Shown here: piece by piece, positions 1 through 7,922 of the stretch
Layout of the letters: every line of letters begins with the position of its first letter
How positions within the stretch are numbered: the stretch's first letter is position 1
DNA from: Pontibacter mucosus
GTDB taxonomy: Bacteria > Bacteroidota > Bacteroidia > Cytophagales > Hymenobacteraceae
Direction of reading: 5' to 3'
DNA length: 64,000 bases
Assembly: GCF_003054055.1 (NCBI RefSeq)
Contig: NZ_QBKI01000003.1
Location: 372,001-436,000, forward strand
Program-made: the position numbers and the translations under genes
Notes under the pieces: generated by a model
The model's database searches: none
The model's input: only the letters and a program-made list of their open reading frames with translations
What the model was told of the DNA's origin: nothing

Positions 1-944
1 AAGAAGAGGGATTGCCTGTGCTGCAGTTGGTGCCGGTGGTTACCATGCGTCTGGAGGAGGTCAATGGCCTGACCGGGGCCGACGTGCGGGCCGACACGAC
101 GCTGGGCATTTCGGAAAGGGCCTTTACGCGGGAATTCCGGGTAACCTACCGTGATTCCCTCATCAGCTCTGAGAAGACAGTAGAGGGAACCTGGCAAGGT
201 GTCGCCACAGCGGAGGATGAAGTTATACCTGTCTCATTGGATGAGCGTTATGCAGAGCGGCTTAAAGCAGGGCTTGGAGATACGCTCGTGTTTAACGTGC
301 AGGGCGCCAGAATCCCAACGGTCATCACCCACCTGCGCGAAATCGAGTGGAACCGGGTGCAGACAAACTTTACCATACTTTTCCCGAAGGGAGTATTGGA
401 GGAGGCGCCGCAGTTTCATGTGCTCATGACGCGTACCGACACCGACGAGCAGGCTGCTAAGTTTCAGCAGACGCTGGTAAGGCAGTTCCCGAACGTGTCG
501 GCCATCGATCTGGGCCTGATTCTGGAGACGCTCGACGATATCCTGGGTAAAATTTCCTTTGTAATCCGCTTTATGGCCCTGTTCAGCATTACGACAGGTT
601 TGCTGGTGCTGATAGGTTCCATTAACAACAGCAAATACCAGCGGGTGCAGGAAAGTGTGCTTCTTAGAACCCTGGGCGCCAGCCGGAAGCAGATCCTGAG
701 CATCAATGCCTTTGAGTACCTGTTATTAGGTGCCCTGGCCGCCGGGACCGGCGTTATACTTTCTGTTGGTGCCAGTTGGGCGCTGGCCGTGTTTAGCTTT
801 GAGGTTGCCTTTGTGCCGGATCTGACGCCGCTGCTGCCCGTGTTTTTGGGCATTACCATACTTACCGTGTTCATCGGCATGCTCAACAGCCGCAGCATCC
901 TGAGCCGTCCGCCCCTGGAGGTGCTGCGCCGCGAGGCTGCCTAA
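1..944 (+). CDS. ABC transporter permease, C-terminal part (FtsX-like, YbbP type), 5' partial
   Basis: The reading frame is open to the left edge, so the true start lies outside the window. About 310 residues are visible. The first half is a soluble extracytoplasmic domain of the MacB/YbbP kind. The second half holds three hydrophobic segments (roughly visible residues 182-204, 237-260 and 276-297). Between the first two lies the typical FtsX cytoplasmic stretch QESVLLRTLGASRKQI, which in this family couples the permease to its ATPase. YbbP-type permeases are about 800 residues with a duplicated core, so this is the last FtsX unit. The ATPase partner would be upstream, outside the window. The substrate cannot be told. 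It is followed by a strong terminator and is the last gene of its operon. Confidence 0.85.
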   Translation, partial: EEGLPVLQLVPVVTMRLEEVNGLTGADVRADTTLGISERAFTREFRVTYRDSLISSEKTVEGTWQGVATAEDEVIPVSLDERYAERLKAGLGDTLVFNVQGARIPTVITHLREIEWNRVQTNFTILFPKGVLEEAPQFHVLMTRTDTDEQAAKFQQTLVRQFPNVSAIDLGLILETLDDILGKISFVIRFMALFSITTGLLVLIGSINNSKYQRVQESVLLRTLGASRKQILSINAFEYLLLGALAAGTGVILSVGASWALAVFSFEVAFVPDLTPLLPVFLGITILTVFIGMLNSRSILSRPPLEVLRREAA

Positions 945-967
945 ACTTTTCGAATCAGGTATAACCA

Positions 968-1025
968 AAAAATGCCTGTGCTGGTACAAGAAGAATCATG
1001 GTACCAACACAGGCATTTATATTTT
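968..1025 (+). terminator. Rho-independent terminator after the ABC permease
   Basis: An inverted repeat pairs positions 970-980 with 1008-1018, and continues with 982-987 against 1001-1006 after one mismatch. It is followed by a T-rich run. It separates the permease from the SDR gene. Confidence 0.75.
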
Positions 1026-1038
1026 TATACTTTGAGCT

Positions 1039-1959
1039 ATGAAAACTAACAAAGAGAACAGCGGCAAGACCGTACTCATCACAGGGGCATCTAACGGATT
1101 TGGGATGGAGTTTGCCAGGTTGTTTGCGCAGGATGGCTTTAACCTGATCCTGGTGGCGCGCAGCACCGAGCGCATGCGCAAATTAGGCTATTTCCTGCAA
1201 GAGGAGCATCAACTCAAGCATGTGTGCATCATCACCGCCGACTTAACCCGGCCGGAGGCGCCGCGCGAAGTATATGAGGAGGTGAAAGAGGCCGGACTAC
1301 AGGTAGACATCCTGGTAAATAATGCGGGAGCGGGTGTACATGGCATGTTCTTCGACACGGACCTGGAGCGGGAGAAAGCCATCATTCAGCTCAACGTCAC
1401 TACTCCGGTGGAACTGACGAAGCTGTTTCTGAAGGAGATGAAGCAGCGGAACTCGGGTAAGATCCTGAACCTGGCATCAGTGGTGTCTTTTATGCCGTCG
1501 CCGCTGATGGCCGTATATGGTGCCTCCAAGGCATTTATACTTTCCTTTTCAGAGGCGCTGTCTAATGAACTGAAGGACACTGATATTACGGTAACGGCGC
1601 TGTGCCCGGGTGCCAGCAACACCATGTTCTTCCGCAGGGCAGGGGCTGCCCATACACGCGCTGCCAGCGGAAACCTGTCGGAGCCGGAGGAAGTGGCCCG
1701 CGAAGGCTACGACGCCCTGATGAAGGGCGAGACACGCGTGGTATCGGGGTTTGCCAATAAGTTGCAGACCGCCAGCACCAACTTTCTGCCCGATACAGCC
1801 TTGGCCGCCACCATGCGCTACCAGATGGAGGAGCCCAACCAGGAGGAAGGCTCTAACCTCGTACCAGAACCATCGTTTGCTCTGGAAACCACGGCTCCGC
1901 GCAACACCACAGCCTCAGAGCCGCGCGATCAGGAACCGCCGGCAATACATAACCCGTAA
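1039..1959 (+). CDS. SDR family NAD(P)-dependent oxidoreductase
   Basis: This is a classical short-chain dehydrogenase of 306 residues. The nucleotide-binding motif TGASNGFG is at 15-22, the NNAG motif is at about 95-98, the catalytic serine is near 147 (NLASVVSF), and the YxxxK pair is Y160/K164. The Rossmann core ends near residue 255. The remaining 50 residues form a Glu/Pro/Thr-rich tail with no hydrophobic pattern that looks disordered, which is unusual for the family. The substrate is unknown; members of this subgroup are usually annotated simply as SDR. The gene is monocistronic, with hairpins on both sides. The ATG is preceded by a T-rich leader without a Shine-Dalgarno site. Confidence 0.9.
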   Translation: MKTNKENSGKTVLITGASNGFGMEFARLFAQDGFNLILVARSTERMRKLGYFLQEEHQLKHVCIITADLTRPEAPREVYEEVKEAGLQVDILVNNAGAGVHGMFFDTDLEREKAIIQLNVTTPVELTKLFLKEMKQRNSGKILNLASVVSFMPSPLMAVYGASKAFILSFSEALSNELKDTDITVTALCPGASNTMFFRRAGAAHTRAASGNLSEPEEVAREGYDALMKGETRVVSGFANKLQTASTNFLPDTALAATMRYQMEEPNQEEGSNLVPEPSFALETTAPRNTTASEPRDQEPPAIHNP

Positions 1960-1988
1960 GCGGCAAGTATAAAACAGGTATAAAAACA

Positions 1989-2019
1989 AAGCAGGGACCT
2001 TTATACAAGATCCCTGCTT
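1989..2019 (+). terminator. Terminator after the SDR gene
   Basis: A 9-bp perfect stem (1989-1997 with 2011-2019) carries a 13-nt loop and a weak T-run. It lies 30 bp after the SDR stop. Confidence 0.6.
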
Positions 2020-2110
2020 ATTTAGAGCATAGACAACAAATGCCATCTGCTCTTTTCCTTTTTATACGCCGGTATTTTGGGCAGGTTTCATACTTAAAGT
2101 ATAAAATCCG

Positions 2111-2473
2111 TTAGTAGCTATCGGTGGCAAGCATCACCAGAGTGCAGTGGTGCAGCGTTTCAATATTAGCCTCTTTTGCCTTCTCTTCGAGCTCTGGGTT
2201 CTCCGTGCCCGGGTTAAAGATAATGCGTTTTGGCTTGAGGTTCAGGATGTAATCATACCACACCGGCTGGTTGCGCGGGCCAACATAGAGCGTTACCGTG
2301 TCTACCTCCTCAATCGGCTGCGCTTTATCCGTAACAATGGATAAGCCGCCTACTTCTGCCTTTTTTATGCCTACAGGCACCACCTCATGCCCATGCCGCT
2401 GCAACTTGTGCACTGCCTTGTAAGCATAGCGGTCTGGGTTGTCGGAAGCGCCTAATACAACTGTCTTTTTCAT
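2111..2473 (-). CDS. CoA-binding protein (YccU type)
   Basis: This is a 120-residue single-domain Rossmann protein of the CoA_binding_2 family. It has an N-terminal glycine motif VVLGASDNPDRYA (residues 5-17) and the family segment IIFNPGTENPELEEKA. E. coli YccU and related proteins bind CoA or nucleotide-like ligands, but their physiological role is not settled. Length is normal. It stands alone on the minus strand. An inverted pair of the AAGTATA motif (2090-2102) lies 8 bp beyond the stop. Confidence 0.85.
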   Translation of the reverse strand: MKKTVVLGASDNPDRYAYKAVHKLQRHGHEVVPVGIKKAEVGGLSIVTDKAQPIEEVDTVTLYVGPRNQPVWYDYILNLKPKRIIFNPGTENPELEEKAKEANIETLHHCTLVMLATDSY

Positions 2474-2610
2474 TTATAGGAAAATCAGGTTCTACAAATT
2501 TCTACTGTCTTGTACTATGCTCCGGATACGAAGGTTAGCGCGTCAGGTATTTTAACAAAGTATAAGCAGCGATAAGGGCTTTAAATAAAGTATCTTATGT
2601 TGCTATACAT

Positions 2611-2630
2611 TATACTTTGATTGAAGTATA
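2611..2630. terminator. AAGTATA inverted pair just after the FAD oxidoreductase stop
   Basis: TATACTT at 2611-2617 faces AAGTATA at 2624-2630 across a 6-nt spacer, 3 bp beyond the stop codon of the minus-strand FAD gene. The A/T stem is short, so it is a weak terminator at best. It is noted because the same arrangement recurs after other genes in the window. Confidence 0.4.
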
Positions 2631-2633
2631 AAA

Positions 2634-4208
2634 TTATACCACACCGGCCCTTACGGCTGCTTTTTCAGCGCATCTTTCACCGTCCATCGCCGCCGATACA
2701 ATGCCCCCGGCATAGCCGGCTCCTTCGGCACATGGGTACAGGCCCTTCACCTGCACATGCTCCAGGGTATCCCGATCGCGGGGGATGCGGACAGGGGAGG
2801 AGGTGCGGCTCTCTACGCCCACAATTTGCGCCTCGTTGGTCAGGTAGCCGCGCATTTTGTTGCCAAAGGCCTTAAACCCTTCGCGTAGCCTGTAGGCCAT
2901 ATCGTCTGAGAAAAGCTCGTTCAGATCCACCGAAGCCAGCCCCGGCTGATAGGACGTCTCAAGTAGCTCCTGGCTAACTTTGCGGTTCACAAAGTCCTTG
3001 AGCAGCTGGGCAGGTGCGGCTTGCGTGCCACCGGCCATGGCACAGGCCTTTTGCTCGAGTGCCTGCTGCATGTGCAGTCCGGCCAGCGGGCCATACTTCT
3101 CCAGCTCCATGTCCTCCAGCTCAATGGCTACCACAATGCCGGAATTAGAGAAGCGTGAGTCGCGGCGGCTCGGTGACATGCCGTTAACCACCACCTCGCC
3201 GGGAGCGGTGGCCGAGGGCACAATAAAGCCGCCAGGGCACATGCAGAACGAGAAAATGCCGCGCTGCCTGCCTTTATAAACTGTTTGATGCACCAGCGAG
3301 TAAGAGGATGCCGGCAAGTAGGGTCCACGGTCCTCGCATTTATACTGTATGCTGTCTATCAGCTGCTGCTGGTGCTCCACGCGCACGCCCATGGCAAAGG
3401 GCTTAGCCTCTATGGTAATGCCTTTTTGGTGCAGCAGCTCAAAAATGTCGCGGGCGCTGTGGCCGGTGGCAAGTATAACCGACTCGCCCAAGTATTCCTG
3501 ACCGTCCTGCGTGATCACGCCGCGCATTTCGCCTTGCTCCAGTATAAAATCGGTAACGCGCTTATCGAAGTGCACTTCGCCGCCGGCTTTCCGCACCGAC
3601 TCGCGCAGGGCTTCTATGATTTTAGGCAGTTTGTTCGTGCCGATGTGCGGGTGGGCGTCGAATAGGATATCGGGGGTGGCGCCGTGCTGCACAAAAATCT
3701 GCAGAATGCGCTGCAAATCGCCGCGTTTTTTGGAGCGCGTATACAGCTTTCCGTCGGAGTAAGTACCGGCACCGCCCTCCCCGAAGCAGTAATTAGAGTC
3801 CGGGTTTACCACATGATCCTTGTTAATGGCTGCCAGGTCGCGGCGGCGGCTTCTGACATCCTTGCCGCGCTCCAGCACCACGGGCTTCACGCCCAGCTCA
3901 ATGCAACGCAAGGCCGCAAAAAGCCCGGCTGGGCCGGCTCCCACAATCACCACACGCTTGGCATGGGAAACGTCGAGATAATTATACTTGGGGGAGAGGA
4001 CATCGGCAGGGGGATTGTCCAGGTAGACATCGGCTCGCACGCGCACCTGCACCTGCCGGCCGCGTGCATCAATGGAGCGCTTGACGCGATGGAGGAATTT
4101 CACATCCTCGGGCTGCACGTTCGCGCTTTTGAGTATTTCTCTTTCTAATTGCTGGGCATCAAAAGCCAACTCTGGCGGAAGCACCAGGTCCAGTTCTTTC
4201 TTTTTCAT
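2634..4208 (-). CDS. NAD(P)/FAD-dependent oxidoreductase (COG2509 type)
   Basis: This 524-residue flavoprotein has a Rossmann FAD motif VGAGPAG at 89-95, preceded by an 80-residue N-terminal domain of the kind found in COG2509 'uncharacterised FAD-dependent dehydrogenases'. Further family marks are FGEGGAGTYSDGKL (about 142-155), the ATGHSARDIF segment and the C-terminal FAD contact CAEGAGYAGGI. Length matches the family. The reaction and substrate are not known, and related proteins are sometimes annotated as geranylgeranyl-reductase-like. The ATG start fits the domain boundary. The 307 bp upstream contain a 15-copy hexanucleotide array that could affect its promoter. Tryptophan dioxygenase lies upstream in the same direction. 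Confidence 0.85.
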   Translation of the reverse strand: MKKKELDLVLPPELAFDAQQLEREILKSANVQPEDVKFLHRVKRSIDARGRQVQVRVRADVYLDNPPADVLSPKYNYLDVSHAKRVVIVGAGPAGLFAALRCIELGVKPVVLERGKDVRSRRRDLAAINKDHVVNPDSNYCFGEGGAGTYSDGKLYTRSKKRGDLQRILQIFVQHGATPDILFDAHPHIGTNKLPKIIEALRESVRKAGGEVHFDKRVTDFILEQGEMRGVITQDGQEYLGESVILATGHSARDIFELLHQKGITIEAKPFAMGVRVEHQQQLIDSIQYKCEDRGPYLPASSYSLVHQTVYKGRQRGIFSFCMCPGGFIVPSATAPGEVVVNGMSPSRRDSRFSNSGIVVAIELEDMELEKYGPLAGLHMQQALEQKACAMAGGTQAAPAQLLKDFVNRKVSQELLETSYQPGLASVDLNELFSDDMAYRLREGFKAFGNKMRGYLTNEAQIVGVESRTSSPVRIPRDRDTLEHVQVKGLYPCAEGAGYAGGIVSAAMDGERCAEKAAVRAGVV

Positions 4209-4515
4209 GAGTAGTTAGTAAGGTAGTTAACCTTAAAGTCGTTATGGGTTGTTCGTTAATCGTTAGTAGAAGGGTAAGAAGTTATTCTGTCCTTCGAACA
4301 GGTATGTAACATTGGAGGTGTGCGGCAAATTCACTCTGACAGTATAATTTCTGAAGTATAAGTATAAGTATAAGTATAAGTATAAGTATAAGTATAAGTA
4401 TAAGTATAAGTATAAGTATAAGTATAAGTATAAGTATAAGTATGGCGGCTTAAGTCTCACAGGCCGTGTCGTATCTGCGAGGTTAGCCAACAACTAATAA
4501 CTATAAACCAGCCAC
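4209..4515. other. Intergenic region between tryptophan dioxygenase and FAD oxidoreductase
   Basis: This 307-bp spacer lies upstream of the FAD oxidoreductase (minus strand). Its main content is the hexamer array at 4354-4443. No terminator-grade hairpin is obvious. The open frame across the array encodes only a Tyr-Leu repeat and is not a gene. Confidence 0.6.
4354..4443. repeat. Perfect hexanucleotide tandem array (AAGTAT)x15
   Basis: Fifteen uninterrupted copies of AAGTAT (ATACTT on the minus strand) fill 90 bp. Because each unit is followed by A, every unit completes the heptamer AAGTATA that is dispersed throughout the window. The array ends 146 bp upstream of the FAD oxidoreductase start codon. 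Perfect short tandem repeats are prone to slipped-strand length change, so copy number may vary between cells. Confidence 0.98.
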
Positions 4516-5481
4516 TTAAATATCACCGTTCAGCACCTTGTCCACCCAGCCTTTGCCCCATTCCGTTGTTTCCTGCTCGCTCCACAGCTCAGGGTAGAAA
4601 ATGCGTTTCTGGAAACGTGGCGGCAGGTACTTTTGCCAGTTGGTGCCACCGGTGGCAGCTATCACATCTGGGTCGCGTTGCAGGTAGCGCACAGCGGACT
4701 TGTAGTGCATCAGCGGCCAGTTGACGTTTACGTTGCTGTCCAGGTCGCGCATGGCCTGCTTCAGTTTCGGGTTTTGCTGGTCTTCCTCGGGCAGGCGCTT
4801 GTACACACTCCACACGTTCTTGTCCGTGTATTCCTTGGCAAAGCTGATGAGTTGGGCGGTATACTTCTCCTCGAACTGGATCAGGGTGAGTGTCTTGGCG
4901 CCGGAGGCCACCTCGGTGGCGCCTTCCTTCCAATAAATGCAGCCAATCATTTCCTCCTGGGTGCTCTCCAAGCCCAGCACGGCGCGCTTGGCCTTGTCCA
5001 CCAGGTTGCGCAGGTCCGTGGAGGCGATTTCAATCAGGCGATACTGCACCGACTGAAAGCCGCTGGCCGGCATCAGCGCCATCCGGAACTGCAGGAACTG
5101 CTTCGGGTCCATGCCATCTACCATCACATCGAAGGAGTTGATCAGGTTATCGAAGTAGCGGTTGATGCGTATCAAGCGTTTCTTTAACACCTCGCCTGTA
5201 ATTTCTTTGTCCTCACCAATTTGCCTGTACTCCTCCAGGCAGAGTTTAAAGTATAGCTCCGTTATCTGGTGGTACATGATAAAGATTTTTTCATCCGGAA
5301 TGTTGGTGCGCGGGTTCTGCAGGCTCAGCAGCGTATCCAGGTGAATGTAATCCCAGTAGGAGAGGAACTTGGTATGGTATAGGCCCTCCAGGTAAGCCGC
5401 CAGGTCCTGTCCCAGCGGCACGTATTTTTCTTCCAGCCGCCTTAGCTGCTCCAGCACTTCGGGTTTGAAAGTATGCTCCAT
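4516..5481 (-). CDS. kynA: Tryptophan 2,3-dioxygenase (haem)
   Basis: This enzyme opens the indole ring of L-tryptophan with O2 to give N-formylkynurenine, the first step of the kynurenine pathway, using haem b in the cytoplasm. TDO family marks are the N-terminal YWDYIHLDTLLSLQ stretch, FIMYHQITELYFKL (the helix that carries a substrate/haem-pocket His), PASGFQSVQYR, and the C-terminal ATGGTNWQKYLPP segment. The start is placed at the ATG at 5481 (MEHTFKPEV), giving 321 residues. The open frame continues 49 codons upstream, but that extension is not family-like. No other kynurenine-pathway gene is visible nearby. Confidence 0.9.
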   Translation of the reverse strand: MEHTFKPEVLEQLRRLEEKYVPLGQDLAAYLEGLYHTKFLSYWDYIHLDTLLSLQNPRTNIPDEKIFIMYHQITELYFKLCLEEYRQIGEDKEITGEVLKKRLIRINRYFDNLINSFDVMVDGMDPKQFLQFRMALMPASGFQSVQYRLIEIASTDLRNLVDKAKRAVLGLESTQEEMIGCIYWKEGATEVASGAKTLTLIQFEEKYTAQLISFAKEYTDKNVWSVYKRLPEEDQQNPKLKQAMRDLDSNVNVNWPLMHYKSAVRYLQRDPDVIAATGGTNWQKYLPPRFQKRIFYPELWSEQETTEWGKGWVDKVLNGDI

Positions 5482-5730
5482 CGGTTTGCTGTAATGGTGA
5501 GGTGATGTGCGCAAAAATAATAAAACATTGACAGGCCACGCGGCCACGGAATACAATAAAGCTCTAATTAATCGTACGGAGCTAATCCACAGCTCGTTGG
5601 GGGTGGCTCCATGCCCAACCTGCCCCACGGCTTCATAGGGATCGCGTACGGTTTTGTAGATAGAAACCTAAAGTTTGTAGAAATAAACCTAAATTCAACC
5701 ACAAAAAGCGCAAAGCTTGCGCGAAATTAC

Positions 5731-5738
5731 TAAATTTG
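5731..5738 (+). promoter_or_regulatory. Candidate -7 box of the L-serine dehydratase beta gene
   Basis: TAAATTTG matches the Bacteroidota -7 consensus TAnnTTTG. It lies 19 bp upstream of the ATG. No convincing -33 TTG is found at the usual 19-21 bp spacing. Confidence 0.45.
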
Positions 5739-5757
5739 GTTTTTACGATATTGAGGT

Positions 5758-6435
5758 ATGGCAGAGAAAAGCAGTGTTTTTGATATGATTGGGCCGGTGA
5801 TGATCGGGCCGTCCAGCTCACACACAGCGGGGGTAGTGCGGATTGCCAGGGCTGCCATCCGCATTCTGGGCGCACAGCCGGAAGAGGCGATTATTACCTT
5901 CTATAACTCTTTTGCCCGCACGTACGAGGGCCACGGCAGCGACCGCGCCATTGTTGCCGGCCTGCTGGACTTTAAAACGGACGATAAACGCATCAAGGAA
6001 GCCTTCGACCATGCCAAGGAGCGTGGCCTGAAGTATACGTTCCGTTCCATCGGTAACGCCTCGACCATGCACCCCAACACGATCAAGCTCAACCTGAAGG
6101 CCGGCGACCGCGAGGTGGAGGTAGTCGGGCAGAGCCGTGGGGGCGGCGTAATCAATATTTCTGAGGTGGATGGGTTCAACTCCAACTTCTCGGCCACGCT
6201 GCACACGCTCATTATTGATGCCGCCGACGTGAAGGGAAGTATAGCCTTTATCGCCTCAGTACTGGCTCACGACGACTGCAACATTGCCACCATGAACGTT
6301 TCCAGGAAAGGAAAGCATGACCGGGCGCGGCAGTTCATCGAAATGGACTCAGGCATAAAGCCCATCACACTGGAGTACCTGAAGCAGCTGAGCTGGGTGC
6401 ATCACGTGACTTACATCCCGAACATCGACCTGTAA
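5758..6435 (+). CDS. sdaAB: L-serine ammonia-lyase (iron-sulfur), beta chain
   Basis: This is the beta subunit of the [4Fe-4S] L-serine dehydratase, which deaminates L-serine to pyruvate. The N-terminal motif IGPSSSHTAG (17-26) is the family's serine-binding loop. Residues from about 150 to 225 form an ACT-like regulatory domain. Its 225-residue length matches the two-subunit (Bacillus-type) enzyme, in which a separate alpha chain carries the cluster cysteines. That alpha gene (sdaAA) is not next to it, where it usually lies; the next gene is an unrelated TolC. The frame is intact, so the alpha chain is expected elsewhere in the genome. Confidence 0.9.
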   Translation: MAEKSSVFDMIGPVMIGPSSSHTAGVVRIARAAIRILGAQPEEAIITFYNSFARTYEGHGSDRAIVAGLLDFKTDDKRIKEAFDHAKERGLKYTFRSIGNASTMHPNTIKLNLKAGDREVEVVGQSRGGGVINISEVDGFNSNFSATLHTLIIDAADVKGSIAFIASVLAHDDCNIATMNVSRKGKHDRARQFIEMDSGIKPITLEYLKQLSWVHHVTYIPNIDL

Positions 6436-6458
6436 AAAGTATAGTTTATAGTATAACT

Positions 6459-7916
6459 ATGAGAAAAACATCCAAAACCCTGCTGTTGGCTTTGGGCATA
6501 TCCCTAGCAGGCACCTCAGCGGCATGGGCCCAGCAAGACCCGAACGGCGACGGCGTATGGTCGCTGCTGGAGGCGGTGGAATACGCCAAGGTAAACAACC
6601 TGCAGGTGCGCCAGAGCGGTCTTAACCGCAAAATAAATGAGATTGACTACCGCCAGGCGCAGTTCAACCGCTTCCCTATCCTTAACGGAAACGGAAGCTA
6701 CTACTTCAACACAGGTTCTTTCCAGGACCCGGTAACATTCTCGGTGCAGAACCAGGAGGCCCAGACGGCTAACCTCTCGGCAAGTGCCTCCGTGCCGCTT
6801 TTCCAGGGCTTTAGTCTGACTAACCAAGTGAAGCAGAACAAGCTGGAGCTGGAGGCAAGCCACCAGGACGTGCTCTCTGCCCAGAACGACATCACCATTC
6901 AGATTGTAACCTCCTACCTGAACATCCTTTTTGCCGACGAACTGATCAAGACCTCGGAGTTACAGCGCGAGGCGACCACCCAGCAACTGGAGCGCACGCG
7001 CAAGCTTTTTGAGGCGGGCAGTGTGGCCGAAAACTCTGTGCTGGACCTGGAGTCGCAGCTGGCAACGGACGAACTGAACCTAATCAACGCTGTGAACCAG
7101 CGCGACATCGCCCGGCTGAACCTGATGCAGCTGCTGAATGTGCAGGCACACGATGATTTTGCGATTGAAATTCCCGAGCTGCCTGAGCCTGACGAAGACC
7201 CTACCATTCTGGAGGGGCCACAAGTATATGATGCTGCTGTGCAAACCTTGCCAGCCATCAAAGCGGCCGACCTGCGGGTAAGAAGCTCTGAAAAGGGGGT
7301 GGATGTGGCCAGGGGAGCCTACTTCCCGCGGCTGAGCTTTGGGGCGGGCATTAGCTCGAGGTACAACAACACGGCACAGTTCGCTATTGCGGAAAACTTT
7401 ATCTTTGTGCCTCAGGATTTATACCTGAACCAGGAGGGGACCAACAAGCAAACCGTTTATTTCCGGCAGCGCAGCCTGCTGTACGACGACTACTCCTTCA
7501 CCGATCAGATGAAGGACAACGTAGGCAAGCAGTTTGGCTTTAACCTCTCCATTCCAATTTTCAACGGTTTCCAGGCGCGCAACAACGTGCAGCGGGCCAT
7601 TGTCTCGCAGGAAAATGCCGCGCTGAATGCCGATATTGCCCGCAATAACCTGCGTCAGACCATCGAGCAGGCCCAGGTAGACGCTGTGGCAGCCCGGCGC
7701 AAGTATATCGCGGCCAAGGAGCAGGTGCGTGCAACGGAGCGCAACGTCCGGAACGCAGAGCTTCGGCTGAACTCCGGCATCATCAACTCCGTGGAGTATG
7801 TGATTGTGGCCAACACGTTTCGTGGCGCACAGTCCGAGCTGCTTCAGTCCAAGTATGAATACATCTTTAAACTAAAGGTTCTGGATTTTTACCAGGGTAA
7901 AGACATATCTTTCTAA
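6459..7916 (+). CDS. TolC family outer membrane efflux protein
   Basis: This 485-residue protein has a clear Sec signal (about 1-24, ending SAAWAQ) followed by two outer-membrane-efflux-protein repeats with long coiled-coil helices rich in Gln/Asn/Ala. It forms the trimeric outer-membrane channel of a tripartite exporter. Six bases separate it from the membrane-fusion protein gene, so the two are co-transcribed. The inner-membrane pump is not adjacent. Length and pattern are normal for Bacteroidota TolC homologues. Confidence 0.92.
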   Translation: MRKTSKTLLLALGISLAGTSAAWAQQDPNGDGVWSLLEAVEYAKVNNLQVRQSGLNRKINEIDYRQAQFNRFPILNGNGSYYFNTGSFQDPVTFSVQNQEAQTANLSASASVPLFQGFSLTNQVKQNKLELEASHQDVLSAQNDITIQIVTSYLNILFADELIKTSELQREATTQQLERTRKLFEAGSVAENSVLDLESQLATDELNLINAVNQRDIARLNLMQLLNVQAHDDFAIEIPELPEPDEDPTILEGPQVYDAAVQTLPAIKAADLRVRSSEKGVDVARGAYFPRLSFGAGISSRYNNTAQFAIAENFIFVPQDLYLNQEGTNKQTVYFRQRSLLYDDYSFTDQMKDNVGKQFGFNLSIPIFNGFQARNNVQRAIVSQENAALNADIARNNLRQTIEQAQVDAVAARRKYIAAKEQVRATERNVRNAELRLNSGIINSVEYVIVANTFRGAQSELLQSKYEYIFKLKVLDFYQGKDISF

Positions 7917-7922
7917 ACAACT

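Noticed and set aside
1021..1035. TATACTTTG as a variant of the -7 promoter box
   Set aside because: The spacing is one base off TAnnTTTG (the bases before ACTTTG read AT instead of TA), and most copies lie inside genes or after stops.
4354..4443. CRISPR array
   Set aside because: Unit length is 6 bp with no spacers, so this is a simple tandem repeat. No cas genes are present anywhere in the window.
4263..4493. A 76-codon minus-strand frame with a long Tyr-Leu repeat
   Set aside because: It is only the translation of the hexanucleotide array in one frame; the rest has no coding character.
5482..5628. Upstream 49-codon extension of tryptophan dioxygenase
   Set aside because: The extra residues are not like the family N-terminus, and the ATG at 5481 gives a standard-length enzyme.
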